From: Ipomoea triloba
Taxonomy: Eukaryota > Streptophyta > Magnoliopsida > Solanales > Convolvulaceae
Reading direction: 5' to 3'
NCBI RefSeq assembly: GCF_003576645.1
Contig: NC_044916.1
Span: forward strand, 7,261,002 to 7,325,001
Length of the DNA: 64,000 nt
Positions 34,480 through 45,090 of the stretch are shown here, piece after piece. The translations under genes and the position numbers were made by a program. A model generated the notes under the pieces. That model did no database searches. It was not told where the DNA came from and worked only from the letters and a program-made list of their open reading frames with translations. Each line of letters opens with the position of its first letter. Position 1 is the stretch's first letter.

Positions 34480-36350
34480 TGGTATATTTCTAGGTGGTGA
34501 GTGCGTCAATGGCATGTTTTGCGTTGCGCGCAATGCACGAATATAATGCAAGTGAGATATTTTTTGTTTGTTTAATTAAAAATGGAATATACATAAACTA
34601 CATTATAAGATATATGGAAGAAGTGGATGAGATAGAGTTAATTTAAAAAAAAAAAAAGTATATATAAATTAAATGGCATTCATCGATCATATATATATAT
34701 CACAACTGTTTCAAAAAAGTTGGGTTTGGTTAGGAGTAGCGGTTCATTGTTGTTGTTTTGCAGGCGCAGGCACTGCCGCACTGGACATGCTGCAGAAAGC
34801 ATGCATGCCAAAAGTTATGACCGCACATCCCATCCATACACCACCATTTCTATCTGCGTGCATGCGTATAGTAGTGCGTGTAACCTAGCATCCACGGTCT
34901 ATACGGTCGTGAAATAAGTATCAATTTTTTTTGATAAAGAAATAAGTATCATTTTAATACTTCAATTTCATTTGATAATATTGTTCTGTTTTTTAGTTTC
35001 ATTTTGCACACATTGTTTCATTACTGTATGAGCTTTATTTTGTAGTTTCATTTTCCACGTACACTTAGCTTTATTATAATAATGTTAAAGTATTACGGAG
35101 TATTTTAATTACAGTCTACGCCCATTTGAGAATATATGTTATTGTATGGCTCAGGATTTTAGTTTCATTTGAATTATACACTACAATTTCATTTAACAAT
35201 ATACGTTGTTGAATGAGCTTTGTTTTTTAGTTTCATTTTCCAGACATAGTAGTTTAATTTTAGCAACACTAAACTAAAATATCAATTTAATTATACAACA
35301 GTTTCATTTGACGACCATGATTCACATAGCACTATGTGCCATGGTCCATTATCTAACAATTGTAGTTGTACTCGTGCTAACTAAAAGAATGAAACTATGC
35401 TCTAAAGGGTGGTCAAGCAGGCCAGTATAGTATTGTATATACCAGATTACCCGTTGCGGGAAAAGTATTTTAGAAATAATCCCATACGTGGGGTCGGAGC
35501 GTGAGGGATCTTGTGGTTGGGGATTCAACCTTTTTGAAAAGAAAGTATGTTAACAATAAGTTTTAACTGGTCTGCAAAATTAGCCCGGCTGATTCAACTG
35601 ATCAGCTTAAAATTAAATCTTTTTTCAGTCGTAGTGTGGCGTTTGAATTCCACAATGAGTGGAAGTTGGGGAGTCATTGGAAAATGTACGTTGACCGGTT
35701 AGAAGAGATGAAGACCTCTTGTGCGCAGTGTATACAGACGAGGTTGGAACACAAGGATTGATGAGACTACTTGCGATTTACCTTCTCTAGTAACTTTGCA
35801 GACTTGTGATTAGTTTAGCGTAATCAGAATACCTAATGTATTTAAATAAAAATAATAATAATAATAATAATTTATGTTAGGTTTCCTATCCAATAGTCCA
35901 ATGTCTAAGAGTTTCAATTTTATTTATTATTGTTGTAGCTGTGATTCAAACTGAATTTTTTAAATTTCTTTAGATATTGACTACTGATTTTTGAATGTAT
36001 ATATTATTCATTTATTATTTCACAATGCGCAGACCGTGTGTGTAAATGTGTAAATAATATATATATTGATCACTAAATAAACTAGCAGTATATTATTATT
36101 GTATCTGTGATTCAAGTGCATGCAATGGAATTTTTTAACTTTCTTTATATCTTGATTGATTTTTGAATGCATATTATTCGTTTATTATTACACAATATGC
36201 GGATCGTGTGTGTAATAATATCTTGATCACGACATAAACTAGCAGCACTATTTGTTTTAGCATGTGTAATAATATATATTGAATGTATATATTATTCATT
36301 TATTATTTCACAATGCGCAGATCATGTGTGTAAATGTGTAAATAATATAT
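34480..36350. repeat. UGT upstream duplicated region, copy 2
   Basis: From about 35335 to 36240 this is colinear with 42980-43870 upstream of copy 3 (shared 'gggtggtcaagcagg', 'ccacaatgagtggaag', 'tttaccttctctag', 'cacaatgcgcagatc'). A block at 34950-35330 repeats 'tttagtttcattttcca' several times. No gene is seen. Confidence 0.75.
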
Positions 36351-36355
36351 CAAAT

Positions 36356-36435
36356 GGCATGTAGATGTAGTGGCTCTCCCATAAGGGAAATCATGAGATC
36401 GAGTCTCAATGGAGGCGATACTAAAATTTTAAAAA
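36356..36435 (+). mobile_element. SINE-like element
   Basis: ATGTAGATGTAGTGGCTCTCC is A-box-like. GAGATCGAGTCTC is B-box-like (GNTCGANTCNC). The unit ends in an A-rich tail at 36420-36440. Small and possibly truncated. Confidence 0.5.
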
Positions 36436-36439
36436 AAAA

Positions 36440-37133
36440 TGCGGTGACAATTTGGTAATTTTTGTATTTAGATCAAAATTTAAGGTGCGCTTTTTTTTCT
36501 TAAGGTGCGTATTTTTGTGCTTAAGGTGCGTGGTTTTTGTACTTAAGGTGTGTGAATTGTGTGCATAAGGTAAGTAGTTCTTGAAACTTAAGGTGCGTGG
36601 GTTTTGTACCTAAGGTGCATGATTTTTGTGCTTAAGGTGCGTGATTGTTTGCTTAAGGTGCGTGATTTTTTGCTTAAGGTGAGTAGTTGTTGAAACTTAA
36701 GGCGCGTCATCCTGAAGCTTAAGGTGTGTGTTTTTCTTCTTAAGATGCGTGGTTTTCCTTCTTAAGGTGTGTGATTTGTGTACTTAAGGTGCGTCAGTTG
36801 TTGAAACTTAAGGTGCGTTGATCTAAGACTTTAGGAGCATGGTTTACCTTCTTAAGGTGTGTTGTTTCCCTTCTTAAAGGTGCATTGTTTTCCTTCTTAA
36901 GGTACGTCAGTCTGAAGCTTTAGGACACACTTTTTTTTTTCTTTTTTTTTTTTTTGCAGTTCCAAAACACAACCAATATTCTTTATAAGATTTTCTCTAC
37001 AAAGTCACTTTATATTAATCCTAACTTAAGTGCGTAGATTAAAAGATTAAGGTGCAATCAATTTAGATTTTTTTTTTTTAAATAGCGCAGCATTGATCAC
37101 CGCACGGGAATCTTTAACCGCACATGAGCCCTT

Positions 37134-37139
<6 letters not shown>
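36440..37139. repeat. (TA)n-anchored repeat, copy B, with CTTAAGGTGCGT array
   Basis: At least fifteen irregular copies of CTTAAGGTGCGT(G)NTTTT-type text, spaced 20-35 bases, run from 36480 to 36930. A T-rich stretch follows. The terminus ATTGATCACCGCACGGG...CCGCACATGAGCCCTTCCC at 37090-37137 then runs into (TA)n. Confidence 0.8.

Positions 37140-37180
<41 letters not shown>
37138..37180. repeat. (TA)n tract shared by repeat copies B and C
   Basis: About 21 TA units lie between the outward ends of two related repeats. Confidence 0.95.
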
Positions 37181-37183
<3 letters not shown>

Positions 37184-38095
37184 GATCTGGTGTGGTTGGC
37201 ACTGTCAGGTGCGGTTGTGGGTTGGCTGCGCGTCATTGATGTTTAATCGATGGAATTATCTCAGCCGTTGAACTTAATGATGTAGTTGCGGTTATTTTGA
37301 TTTAATTTCGTGCACTGAGGGGTAGTATAGTCAGAAAAAATTACTTTTCTTCTTCCTTTCTTTCCGGTCAGTATTCTGAACCATTTTTCAAGTCGTATGT
37401 TTTTCAAAGGTTTTTCTGTTCAGTAAAATACTCAGTATTCTCGTTGCGAAGGACACACCATCCATGGCGTCTAAAGAAAATGTACCCCAAACAGAGCAAC
37501 CTGAGCAACCTACGGCGACTATATAAGGTAAAATCTCATCTGTTTTTAGTTTTCAATTTACAGTGATGGAATTTAGGGTTTAAATTCTCGCACCTTATTG
37601 TGTAAGTGCAATCACATTGAGTGCTAATTTTACGCACGCTAGTGTTTGTCTTCAGGCACCTCGGTATTGTGAGTTGTAATTTACATGTATTAATGTCACG
37701 CACCTAAGTTGCTACGTTTACGCACCTAATGTTTGTCATCACACACCTACGTTTTGTGAGTTGTAATTTTCAGATTATGTGTTAACATCACGCACCTGAG
37801 TTCCTAAGTTTACACACCCTAGTATTTGCCTTCATGCACCTAGGTTTTGTGAGTTGTAATTTTCAGATTATGTGTTAACATCACGCACCTGAGTTCCTAA
37901 TTTACGCACACTAATATCTGCGTTTACACACGTCGGTATTGTGAGTTCATCGATGGCGTCTGAAGAAAATGTACCCTAATCGGAGCAACCTCAGCAATCG
38001 ACGGCAACTGACAGATGCAAATCCAAAATCTTCCAATTGTACGCCTTCGAGTCTGTCCACCGGCCGGGCACGCGAGAACTCCCAAGGATTTTACG
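37181..38095. repeat. (TA)n-anchored repeat, copy C
   Basis: It starts directly after (TA)n with CGGATCTGGTGTGG and then TCAGGTGCGGTTGTGGG, the inverted counterpart of the copy B end. The interior at 37590-37930 has about nine 'acgcaccta' motifs. 'Catggcgtctaaagaaaatgtaccc' occurs twice (37462 and 37952) as an internal direct repeat of about 490 bases. Confidence 0.65.
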
Positions 38096-38097
38096 TT

Positions 38098-38385
38098 AAG
38101 GGTGTGTTTGAAAAGCAAGAAAATGACTTTTGGAAAATGGTTTCTGGAAAATGAGTCATTTTTCATAAAATAGTTTGATTTCCAGTGTTTGGTTGCATTC
38201 TGGAAAACCATCTTTGTGTGTTTGGTTTATTTTTCAGAAAATGGGTAGAAATTGCATTTTGGAAAACTATCTTTATGTGTTTGGTTTATTTTTCAGAAAA
38301 TGGGTAGAAATTGCATTCTGGAAAACTATCTTTGTGTGTTTGGTTTATTTTTCAGAAAATGAGTAGAAATCTGTATTTATATACG
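38098..38385. repeat. 59-base tandem repeat inside a MITE-like sequence
   Basis: About three copies of a 59-base unit (start CTTTGTGTGTTTGGTTTATT) cover 38208-38365. The surrounding text 'gtgtttgaaaagcaagaaaatgac' and 'tggaaaatgagtcattttt' looks like a MITE with TGTTTGG-type ends. Confidence 0.8.
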
Positions 38386-38469
38386 TTTATTATTTATTTC
38401 AAATATAAAAATAATAAATAAAAAACAAAAACAAGAAAGTCGCTGATCTAGTTTCCGGCCGGCCCTGCC

Positions 38470-38570
38470 GGGGATGACTTCCGCCCAAATGTACTGAAGC
38501 ACTGGGGATCAAAACTGTGACCTCTCACTTGGGAGGGCCACAGCTATACCGCTTGACCAATCTAACAAGT
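38470..38570 (-). mobile_element. SINE-like element
   Basis: On the minus strand TGGTCAAGCGGTATAGC is A-box-like, and about 35 bases on, CACAGTTTTGATCCCC is B-box-like. The text resembles tRNA-derived Solanales SINEs. Tail not clear. Confidence 0.5.
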
Positions 38571-38611
38571 CTCTTTCTTACTTCTATGCTTTAAGAAAGG
38601 GTAAGACTTAT

Positions 38612-39396
38612 ATACTCATCAGTCCCCAAATGAATGTCTTATTTGGTTTTGGCACGCACCTGAAGACAAACAAAACAATTAGACTCTCTTTCCATTCATG
38701 CCCTTGTCTTCTCAAACTAATCTGTTGCTCTATACTACTCTTCTTCTTCCTTCATCTCATTTTACTATGGAGTACTTTGCTACAAAGCATTTCTTCATCT
38801 TTCTTCACACAAATACTCCATAACTTTTTTGTGTTCTATTTTTCTTTATACACCCAGTAATTATACCAAAAATAAATAAATAAATAAATACATGAAAATA
38901 ATAATTTTAAAAATCACCAGATCTGCATTCAACTATGAGAATAGCTAGAAAAACATAGATATTGATGATTACAGATCTAAAGGATCGTAGCCACTCTACG
39001 GATGTCGACGACGGCAAAGGTTATCGATTTAGGGAGTAATAAACTTTTGACAGGAACATATGGAGGTGGTGACTTTTGAAACCCATTAATTGCAAAACGA
39101 AAGAAGAAATGAAGAAGAAGAAAAAGATAATGGATGGGATTCTGAGGAGTAAACATTCTGAAATGGAAATGGGAAGAGCAAAGAAAAAATTTTTACAATT
39201 GGGCACTCCTTTTGAGGTTGGAGTGGATGATAGTTATCTGCACTAATTAGTATTGTGTGTGTAGTTGTGGTTAAAATCAAAGGGTAATATTGTAAAGATA
39301 CGAATATAATGATGTGTATTTTTAGAAAGTGGACAACATTTTGGGATGGAGGAAAAAGGAAAGTAAGACATGTAAAATGGGACGGAGGGAGTATAT
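38612..39396. mobile_element. Stowaway/mariner-like non-autonomous element
   Basis: The left end is TATACTCATCAGTCCCCAAATGAATGTCTTA. The right end, reversed, is TATACTCCCTCCGTCCCATTTTACATGTCTTA. These are inverted partners beginning with TA, the Stowaway signature (CTCCCTCCGTCCC). The size, about 785 bases, is larger than a typical MITE. The left end has decayed from the CTCCCTCCG consensus. No transposase is visible. Confidence 0.75.
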
Positions 39397-39686
39397 AACT
39401 TGGTTTGGGCTCAAAAGTGCTAGCCTTTAAAAGCCCAAAACTACCCAATATTGAATTAATCTATTAATCAGTTATTAATGTATTAATTTAATATCGATAA
39501 CTCTTTATCGATTTCTTTTAAAGTTCTCAGCATTACCACGAACCATTAAGGTGTGACTTTTTAGGTTCATAATCAAACTAGCAACGAGCAATATTTAATA
39601 ACTCATTATTAAATAACTCGTAAGTCATGAGTGACACCTAGCAATATATCATAACTACCTAGTTGACAATAAATGTATTTAAATCT

Positions 39687-40150
39687 ATACTATATATAAA
39701 AATAAAAACAAAATCCTCACTTTAAGCTTCCCGTCCAAAACAGTCCTACAATATTTAGGATGCGATTATTTCCTATTTTCCTATTCGTTGTACAATTCTA
39801 CATTACAATTCCTATCACACTACAATTCTACATTACAATTCCTATCATGCTACAATTCTATCGTAATAAGATACAACCTTATATAAATCCCTAATCCTAT
39901 ACTGCGAACTTTAAAAGAGAAACACAATGCAATTATCCCAGACCTCCCCACTGTCAAATCTGCAAATTGTGTTGTTGCGCCTGTTTTCTTTCAGTTTTAC
40001 AAATCAAAAACAATTTTCTTCTTTCACTAATGGAGCCTGTTTTTGTCTTCGATTGATTCGTTATTAGTTGTTCCGGGAATATCAACATTCCGCAGTCAAC
40101 CAACAGTGGAGTGCCTACTCCATGACTCCCATGTAATGTTTCCAAACAGC
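39687..40150 (+). mobile_element. Helitron-like 5' end with short tandem repeats
   Basis: TCTATACTATATATAAAAATAAAA at 39687 matches the TC-starting 5' end of many plant Helitrons and recurs at 61067 and, reversed, near 51195 and 51897. It is followed at 39790-39860 by three copies of a unit of about 37 bases (TACAATTCTACATTACAATTCC). The 3' end is not located. Confidence 0.5.
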
Positions 40151-40405
40151 TTGATTTTATAATACCATTCCTGCAAAAGAAAAAACAACATAGAATATAA
40201 TGATAACTATACTTATTAACAATTTTAGTATTAGCTAGGTATTACAAATTAATATACAATTTACATAATAATTAAATATAGTGTTATATTATAAACTCAA
40301 TAATTTTGGTGCAATTTTGGTGCCACTGACCACTAACCAATTTTGGGAGTGCCACTAATGACCACAAGGTATTGACATATATATATATATGTATATATAG
40401 GGGCG
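40150..40405. other. intergenic
   Basis: AT-rich, with a short direct repeat 'gtgccactgaccactaacc' / 'gtgccactaatgaccac' at 40320-40365. No gene is seen. Confidence 0.5.
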
Positions 40406-40407
40406 CG

Positions 40408-40510
40408 CTGAAAACTGAAGATGTTATGCTTAAAAGTGTTTTGTAAAATTAGTTTTTTATAAGTTGATAAACGTAAAAAGACTAAAAAGGACATCTTGAT
40501 GATGATGATG

Positions 40511-40542
<32 letters not shown>

Positions 40543-40856
40543 GATGAAGGGGTTGTTGGGCAGTGAAGAGTTGCGGATATAAAAGAGTTTTAATTAGGAG
40601 GTTAAACGATGTCATTTATTTAAAATAATAGGGATAAAATGAAGAAAGAAAAAAAAAGTTAGGGAGCTACTAGCTTATTTTTTAACGTAGCGTTTCAAAA
40701 TAAGCTTTTATTTTAACCTACTAGCTTAGTTTTTAATGTAACGTTTGAAAATAAGCTCTTATTTTAAGCCACTAGATCATTTTTGGAACATTACCAAATA
40801 GAGCATATAGCTTATCAGTAGCTTAAATAAGCTATAAGCTCCGCCAAACAGAGCCT
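40408..40856. mobile_element. Tourist-like MITE 3' of UGT copy 3
   Basis: Same element, at the same place relative to the UGT stop codon, as 32350-32866, including the internal (GAT)/(AAT)n run at 40495-40540 and the AAGATGAAGGGGTTG text. The left tip is missing. Confidence 0.85.
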
Positions 40857-40872
40857 TCATCTCGTTCTACAA

Positions 40873-42683
40873 CTACTTAAGATTGTTAATGACATTTTCA
40901 AAAAAACTTTCAACAAAATTAAAGGATGAGCCACCATCCTCCATTGTTAGCTTTTGTCCTTATAGAATTGGAAGTAGAGTGGTCCATAAGACTTGTGATT
41001 CCAAATTCTATTTCTTTTGCATTCACTATTTCTGGAACTATTAGAAAATTCGTCTTGGGATCTTTTGAATCTATTTTGTAATCCATCGTAACTTCCACCG
41101 CCATTCCTATCTCTCTTACCAATTGGAACGCATTTCCATGTTGATCTGCACACATTGGCCAAGTTGCCATCGGAATTCCGAACCAAATACTCTCCAAAAT
41201 TGAATTCCATCCGCAATGAGACATGAAGCCCCCAACAGAAGGGTGAGCTAGAACTTCACTTTGTGGTGCCCATCCTATAATTTTTCCAATGTTTTGAGTT
41301 CTTTCCAAGAATCCTTCCGGCAGGACCTCTTCCGGATTGGTATACTCCGTGGGGACTAGTGAACCTGGACAGGGTGGTTTCCTCAAAGCCCATAAGAACC
41401 TTTGCCCACTACTTTCAAGCGCGTAAGCTATCTCCTTCACTTGAGTCTCGGGAAAAGTACCGCCACTCCCGAAGCAAAGGAATACAACTGACGAAACTGG
41501 TTGGTCATCCAACCATTTCATCAAAGATCTGCTTCTCGGATATAATAGAGCGCTAAAAAGATTACAAGAACAACATAATAAAATCCACAATTAACTTAAA
41601 TATAACAACGCGGCCTCAGCCCATATTTGTTCAATGAAGCTCAGAAACACGAATCCGCATCCACAGTGCTTTTGAAAGCCATCATGTTCCGCACGTTAGA
41701 AAAGAAGGGGGAGTGACCTTATAGAGAATTTTGAACACATTTCTGAGCAAGATTGTAGATGTCCTCTCCACGTCTGGACTCATATTATCATGTAAGTCCA
41801 TATTCCTTGATGAAATTAACTATTGTCTATATGCCATTTTTTGTACTTGTAATATTCTTTTTAATAATATTTACCTTAAAGGAAAGATCTGCTTCTCGGA
41901 TTCTCGATTCTTATTGTAATGGCTGTTCAGGTTTAATATGGGCCCCACAGGGTAAACAGGTGGGACACACCTGTCTTTAGAGAGAGATTCAAGTGCGTGT
42001 CGCCGGTGTCGCTCTAGGTCGAAGAAGGTGTTGACAATGACGCCTTTGGCCCGTCGGATTCGTCTGGCACCGTCCAAACAGCCGTTGGTGTTGTCCAATA
42101 AAAAGTAGGGCAGTAAGTTGAGCGGAAAGGGTTTGGAATATGTAGAGATGTTGAGATGAGGGTCGGAATCCTTAAACTCCAAGGCGTGGTCGTCATTGAG
42201 GCTCTGGAGATGGAGGTGAAGGCCGAGCATAGCAGCACCGGAAGGGTAGAACACGTAGGTGGGGACCCCAAACTCGTCAGCCACATCCATCATGGTGCTA
42301 CACAAAATCATGTCCACAACAAATCCCGCTAGCCGCTGCCTCACACCCACAGAAGCCAACATTTCATTAACGCATTCTCGGACTTTAGTCTTCTGAGAAT
42401 CCAAGAAGACACGGAAGATGGAAGCCATGTCGGTGTGGCCCTTCAAAGCATCAGGCAGTGGTATGAGCTTCAATCTAGAGTTATCCTTGTCATCGTCATC
42501 GGCAAGCAGAGAATCGATGTAAGAATTAATGTTGGAATCGGGGGCAAAAGGCAGTTTCATGATCAACACAGTGACGGAGAGCTGAGGCCGTGCTTGAAGG
42601 AGGAGTTTCGCCGTTCCGACTGCAGAAACAAGGTGACCCATTCCAGAGGCTGGAATGAAAACCAACTCAATAGCATCTTCCAT
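40873..42683 (-). pseudogene. UDP-glycosyltransferase copy 3, disrupted
   Basis: Reading from the Met at 42683, the first 266 or so residues match copy 2 closely (His17 present, PGMGHLVSAV in the variant SGMGHLV). The frame then runs into a 341-base insertion (41542-41882) and stops. The remainder, from the MKWLDDQP region through an intact PSPG box ([16 protein letters not shown]...DQ), lies at 41541-40960. A second lesion near 40940-40965 removes about 35 bases compared with copy 2, shifts the frame and replaces the C-terminal KEVKEKSRKALEEGGSS segment. As the gene stands it cannot encode a complete enzyme. Promoter and flanks are retained. Confidence 0.93.
41542..41882 (+). mobile_element. 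341-base retroposon insertion in UGT copy 3
   Basis: Flanked by a 19-base duplication of the gene (AAAGATCTGCTTCTCGGAT at 41523-41541 and 41883-41901); copy 2 has this sequence once. A long target duplication fits LINE-machinery insertion. The plus strand ends ...TTGTACTTGTAATATTC(T5)AATAATATTTACCTT, which resembles plant LINE 3' ends, so a 5'-truncated LINE is likely, but I cannot name the family. No pure poly(A) is present. Confidence 0.8.
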
Positions 42684-42794
42684 TGGAGAGGAGAGGAGAG
42701 GACTATGGAGCTGGCCAGATGAGAGAATTCAATATTAGAGAGAGAGAGAGTACTACGGGCTCTTCAGTATCCATGGACAACCAAACTCCTCTGC

Positions 42795-42802
42795 TATTTA
42801 TA
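42795..42802 (-). promoter_or_regulatory. TATA box of UGT copy 3 (pseudogene)
   Basis: TATAAATA on the minus strand, 112 bases upstream of the Met at 42683, in the conserved block. Confidence 0.65.
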
Positions 42803-42809
42803 CGTAAAT

Positions 42810-43884
42810 GGTAAATTTGCACTGCTATATATATATATATATATCGGATTTTCGAACAGTTCGAAAAAAATTAATACCACCCTACCCGATTAAAACATAC
42901 ATGATAAGAATTTGGAAACGGATCGAGTTTAGGTTCTCTGATTCATATACCTAATAAAAATATCATTTTAATTATACAACAGTGACATTTTACGACCATG
43001 GTCTACTTAGGTTCATTGTATAACAATTGTAGTTGTACTTGTGCTAACTACAATTGTGCTCTGAAGGGTGGTCAAGCAGGTATAGTATTGTGTATACCAG
43101 TTGCGGAGAAAAATATTTTAGAAATAATCTTAGATGCTCTGTTGGATCAGGGTGTGGAGTTTTAGGGTTGGGAATTCAACTTTTTGAGAAGAAAGTATGT
43201 TAAATATAAGTTTTAATTGGTCTGCAAAGTCAGTCCCAACTCCCAATGTGGCGTTTGAATTCCACTGTGAGTGGAAGTCGGGGAGTCATTGGAAAATGTG
43301 CATTCACCGATCAGAGGAAATGAAGATCTCTTGTGCATAGTGTACACAGACGAGGTTAGAATACAAGGATTGATGTGATTGCTCGCGATTTACCTTCTCT
43401 AGCGACTTTACAGACTTGTGATTAGTCCGGCTTAATTTGAATACTCAAATGTATTTTTTTATTTTTATTTTTTAAAAAAAAAAAGTAAATTTTATGGGAG
43501 GTTTCCTATCCAATAGTCCATTGCCTAAGACTTTCAAGTTTATTTATTATTGTTGTAGCTGTGATTCACGTCCAAATGAATTTTTTAAATTTCTTTACAT
43601 CTTGACTGATTTTTTAATGTATTTATTATTCATGTATTATTTCACAATGCGCAGATCGTGTGTGTAAATGTGTAATAATATATTGATCACTAAATAAACT
43701 AGCAGTATATTATTATTGTATCTGTGATTCAAGTGCATGCAATTGAATTTTTTAAATTTCTTTACATCTTGATTTATTTTTGAATGCATATTATTCATTT
43801 ATTATTACACAATACGCGGATCGTGTGTGTAATAATATCTTGATCACGACATAAACTAGCAGTACTATTTATTTTAGCATTTGG

Positions 43885-43885
<1 letters not shown>
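42810..43885. repeat. UGT upstream duplicated region, copy 3
   Basis: Colinear with 35335-36240 upstream of copy 2. It ends at a long (TA)n at 43888-43962. No gene is seen. Confidence 0.75.
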
Positions 43886-43887
<2 letters not shown>

Positions 43888-43965
<78 letters not shown>

Positions 43966-45090
43966 TTCAAATGCGGATGGTGTGTTCAGGTGTGGTTGTG
44001 CGGTGAAAGGAGAGCCATTGATCTTGCCAAAATCAACGTCTAAGATTAACAATGAGTAAAAAAGCGCAGTGACAATTTCATAATTTTCCGTATTGGTCAA
44101 ACTTAAGGTGCGTGATTTTCATTTTTCAGGTGTGGGGTTTTTTTTTTTTCAGGTGCGTGATTTTCTTTCTTAAGGTGCGTGGTTTCTGTGCTTAATGTGC
44201 GTCAGTTTTTTGTGAGAACTTAAGGTGTGTTTTTGTTGAAGCTTAAGATCCGTTGTTTTTTTTTTTTTTTTTTTTTTTGAAAAAGCTAATTCATTAATCA
44301 TAGGATGAAACGTTTACAATAAAGATCGATGGAATGGTCAAACATTCCTTACAGTCATACATAGAAACAACTTCCCTAGCATAGAAAACTTGATTCGTAG
44401 ACTGTTTCACAAATTTGAAGCTGAATTCTTTCAAGGAACTTAAAGCTTCTTTAATGATATGGTCAAACGTACCCAAGACTAACACTAGTTGAATAGTCTT
44501 GCACACCACTTGAGTATATATTTCCATTCTTCTATCCATTGACAATATCTTCATCGGGTTGAACTGCATATCATAGTTCATAAGAGTCTCTTTTTCATTG
44601 TCATGTTTATCACCTAGGATGAGATTCAAGTACGCTATGACTAGTTTTATCGTTTCACACATTATGAAAAAGAACTCGCCAAGTAAACGAGAGGAAGAAA
44701 CTCGTCAAAACAACGAGAGGAAAAACACAAAAACTGCAAACAAAATTAAACCAATAAAACAAAGCAAAAGGAAACAACAGTGCGAAAATAAGAGAGTAAC
44801 GATCGGTAGCGGTGGAGATGGAGGAAAAAACAGCGAATGCAGAAAAGACAATGAAGGTGGACGTTGTCTGAGGTGGAGATGGCAGCAGGAGAAGACGATC
44901 GGACGCCGCCTCTGATCCGCTTGCTTCACGGAGGCGGCGGCCGCGAAGGAAACGAAAGAGAGAGAACTTCAATACAATAGGGTTTTTCGACGATGGGGGG
45001 TTCCAACCCTCTCTTTCGAAGATGCGTTGTTTTACTTCTTAAGGTGTGTGATTTTCCTTCTTAAGGTGCGTTATTTTTTTCTTTATAAGG
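43888..45090. repeat. (TA)n-anchored repeat, copy D, with nested insertion
   Basis: After about 37 TA units the terminus TGGTTCAAATGCGG...GTTCAGGTGTGGTTGTGCGGTG (43963-44012) leads into 'caaacttaaggtgcgtga' arrays at 44097-44250 that resume at 45019-45090. A retroposed sequence splits the array (separate entry). Confidence 0.75.
44256..45018 (-). mobile_element. retroposed sequence with poly(A) and a 122-codon frame
   Basis: On the minus strand it begins CTTCGAAAGAGAGGG at 45018 and ends with about 24 A (T-run 44256-44278). The flanks AAGATCCGTTGTTTT and AAGATGCGTTGTTTT look like a target duplication of about 15 bases with one difference. The 5' part is GC-rich (GCGGCCGCCGCCTCCGTG). A 122-residue frame spans 44662-44294 (MCETIKLVIAYLNL...VNVSSYD), stopping just before the tail. 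I do not recognise the protein. It could be a retrocopy of an mRNA or a 5'/3' chimera of a LINE. Confidence 0.65.

Noticed and set aside
34673..34917. Two overlapping frames upstream of UGT copy 2
   Set aside because: No conservation in the matching region of copy 3 and no domain, so chance openness is likelier.
37590..37930. Regularly spaced 'acgcaccta' motifs considered as a CRISPR-like array
   Set aside because: Spacing and unit vary, the genome is a plant nucleus, and the motif is the core of the dispersed repeat family.
39086..39448. 120-residue antisense frame
   Set aside because: Lies within and across the end of the Stowaway-like element; Ser/Phe runs arise from simple sequence.
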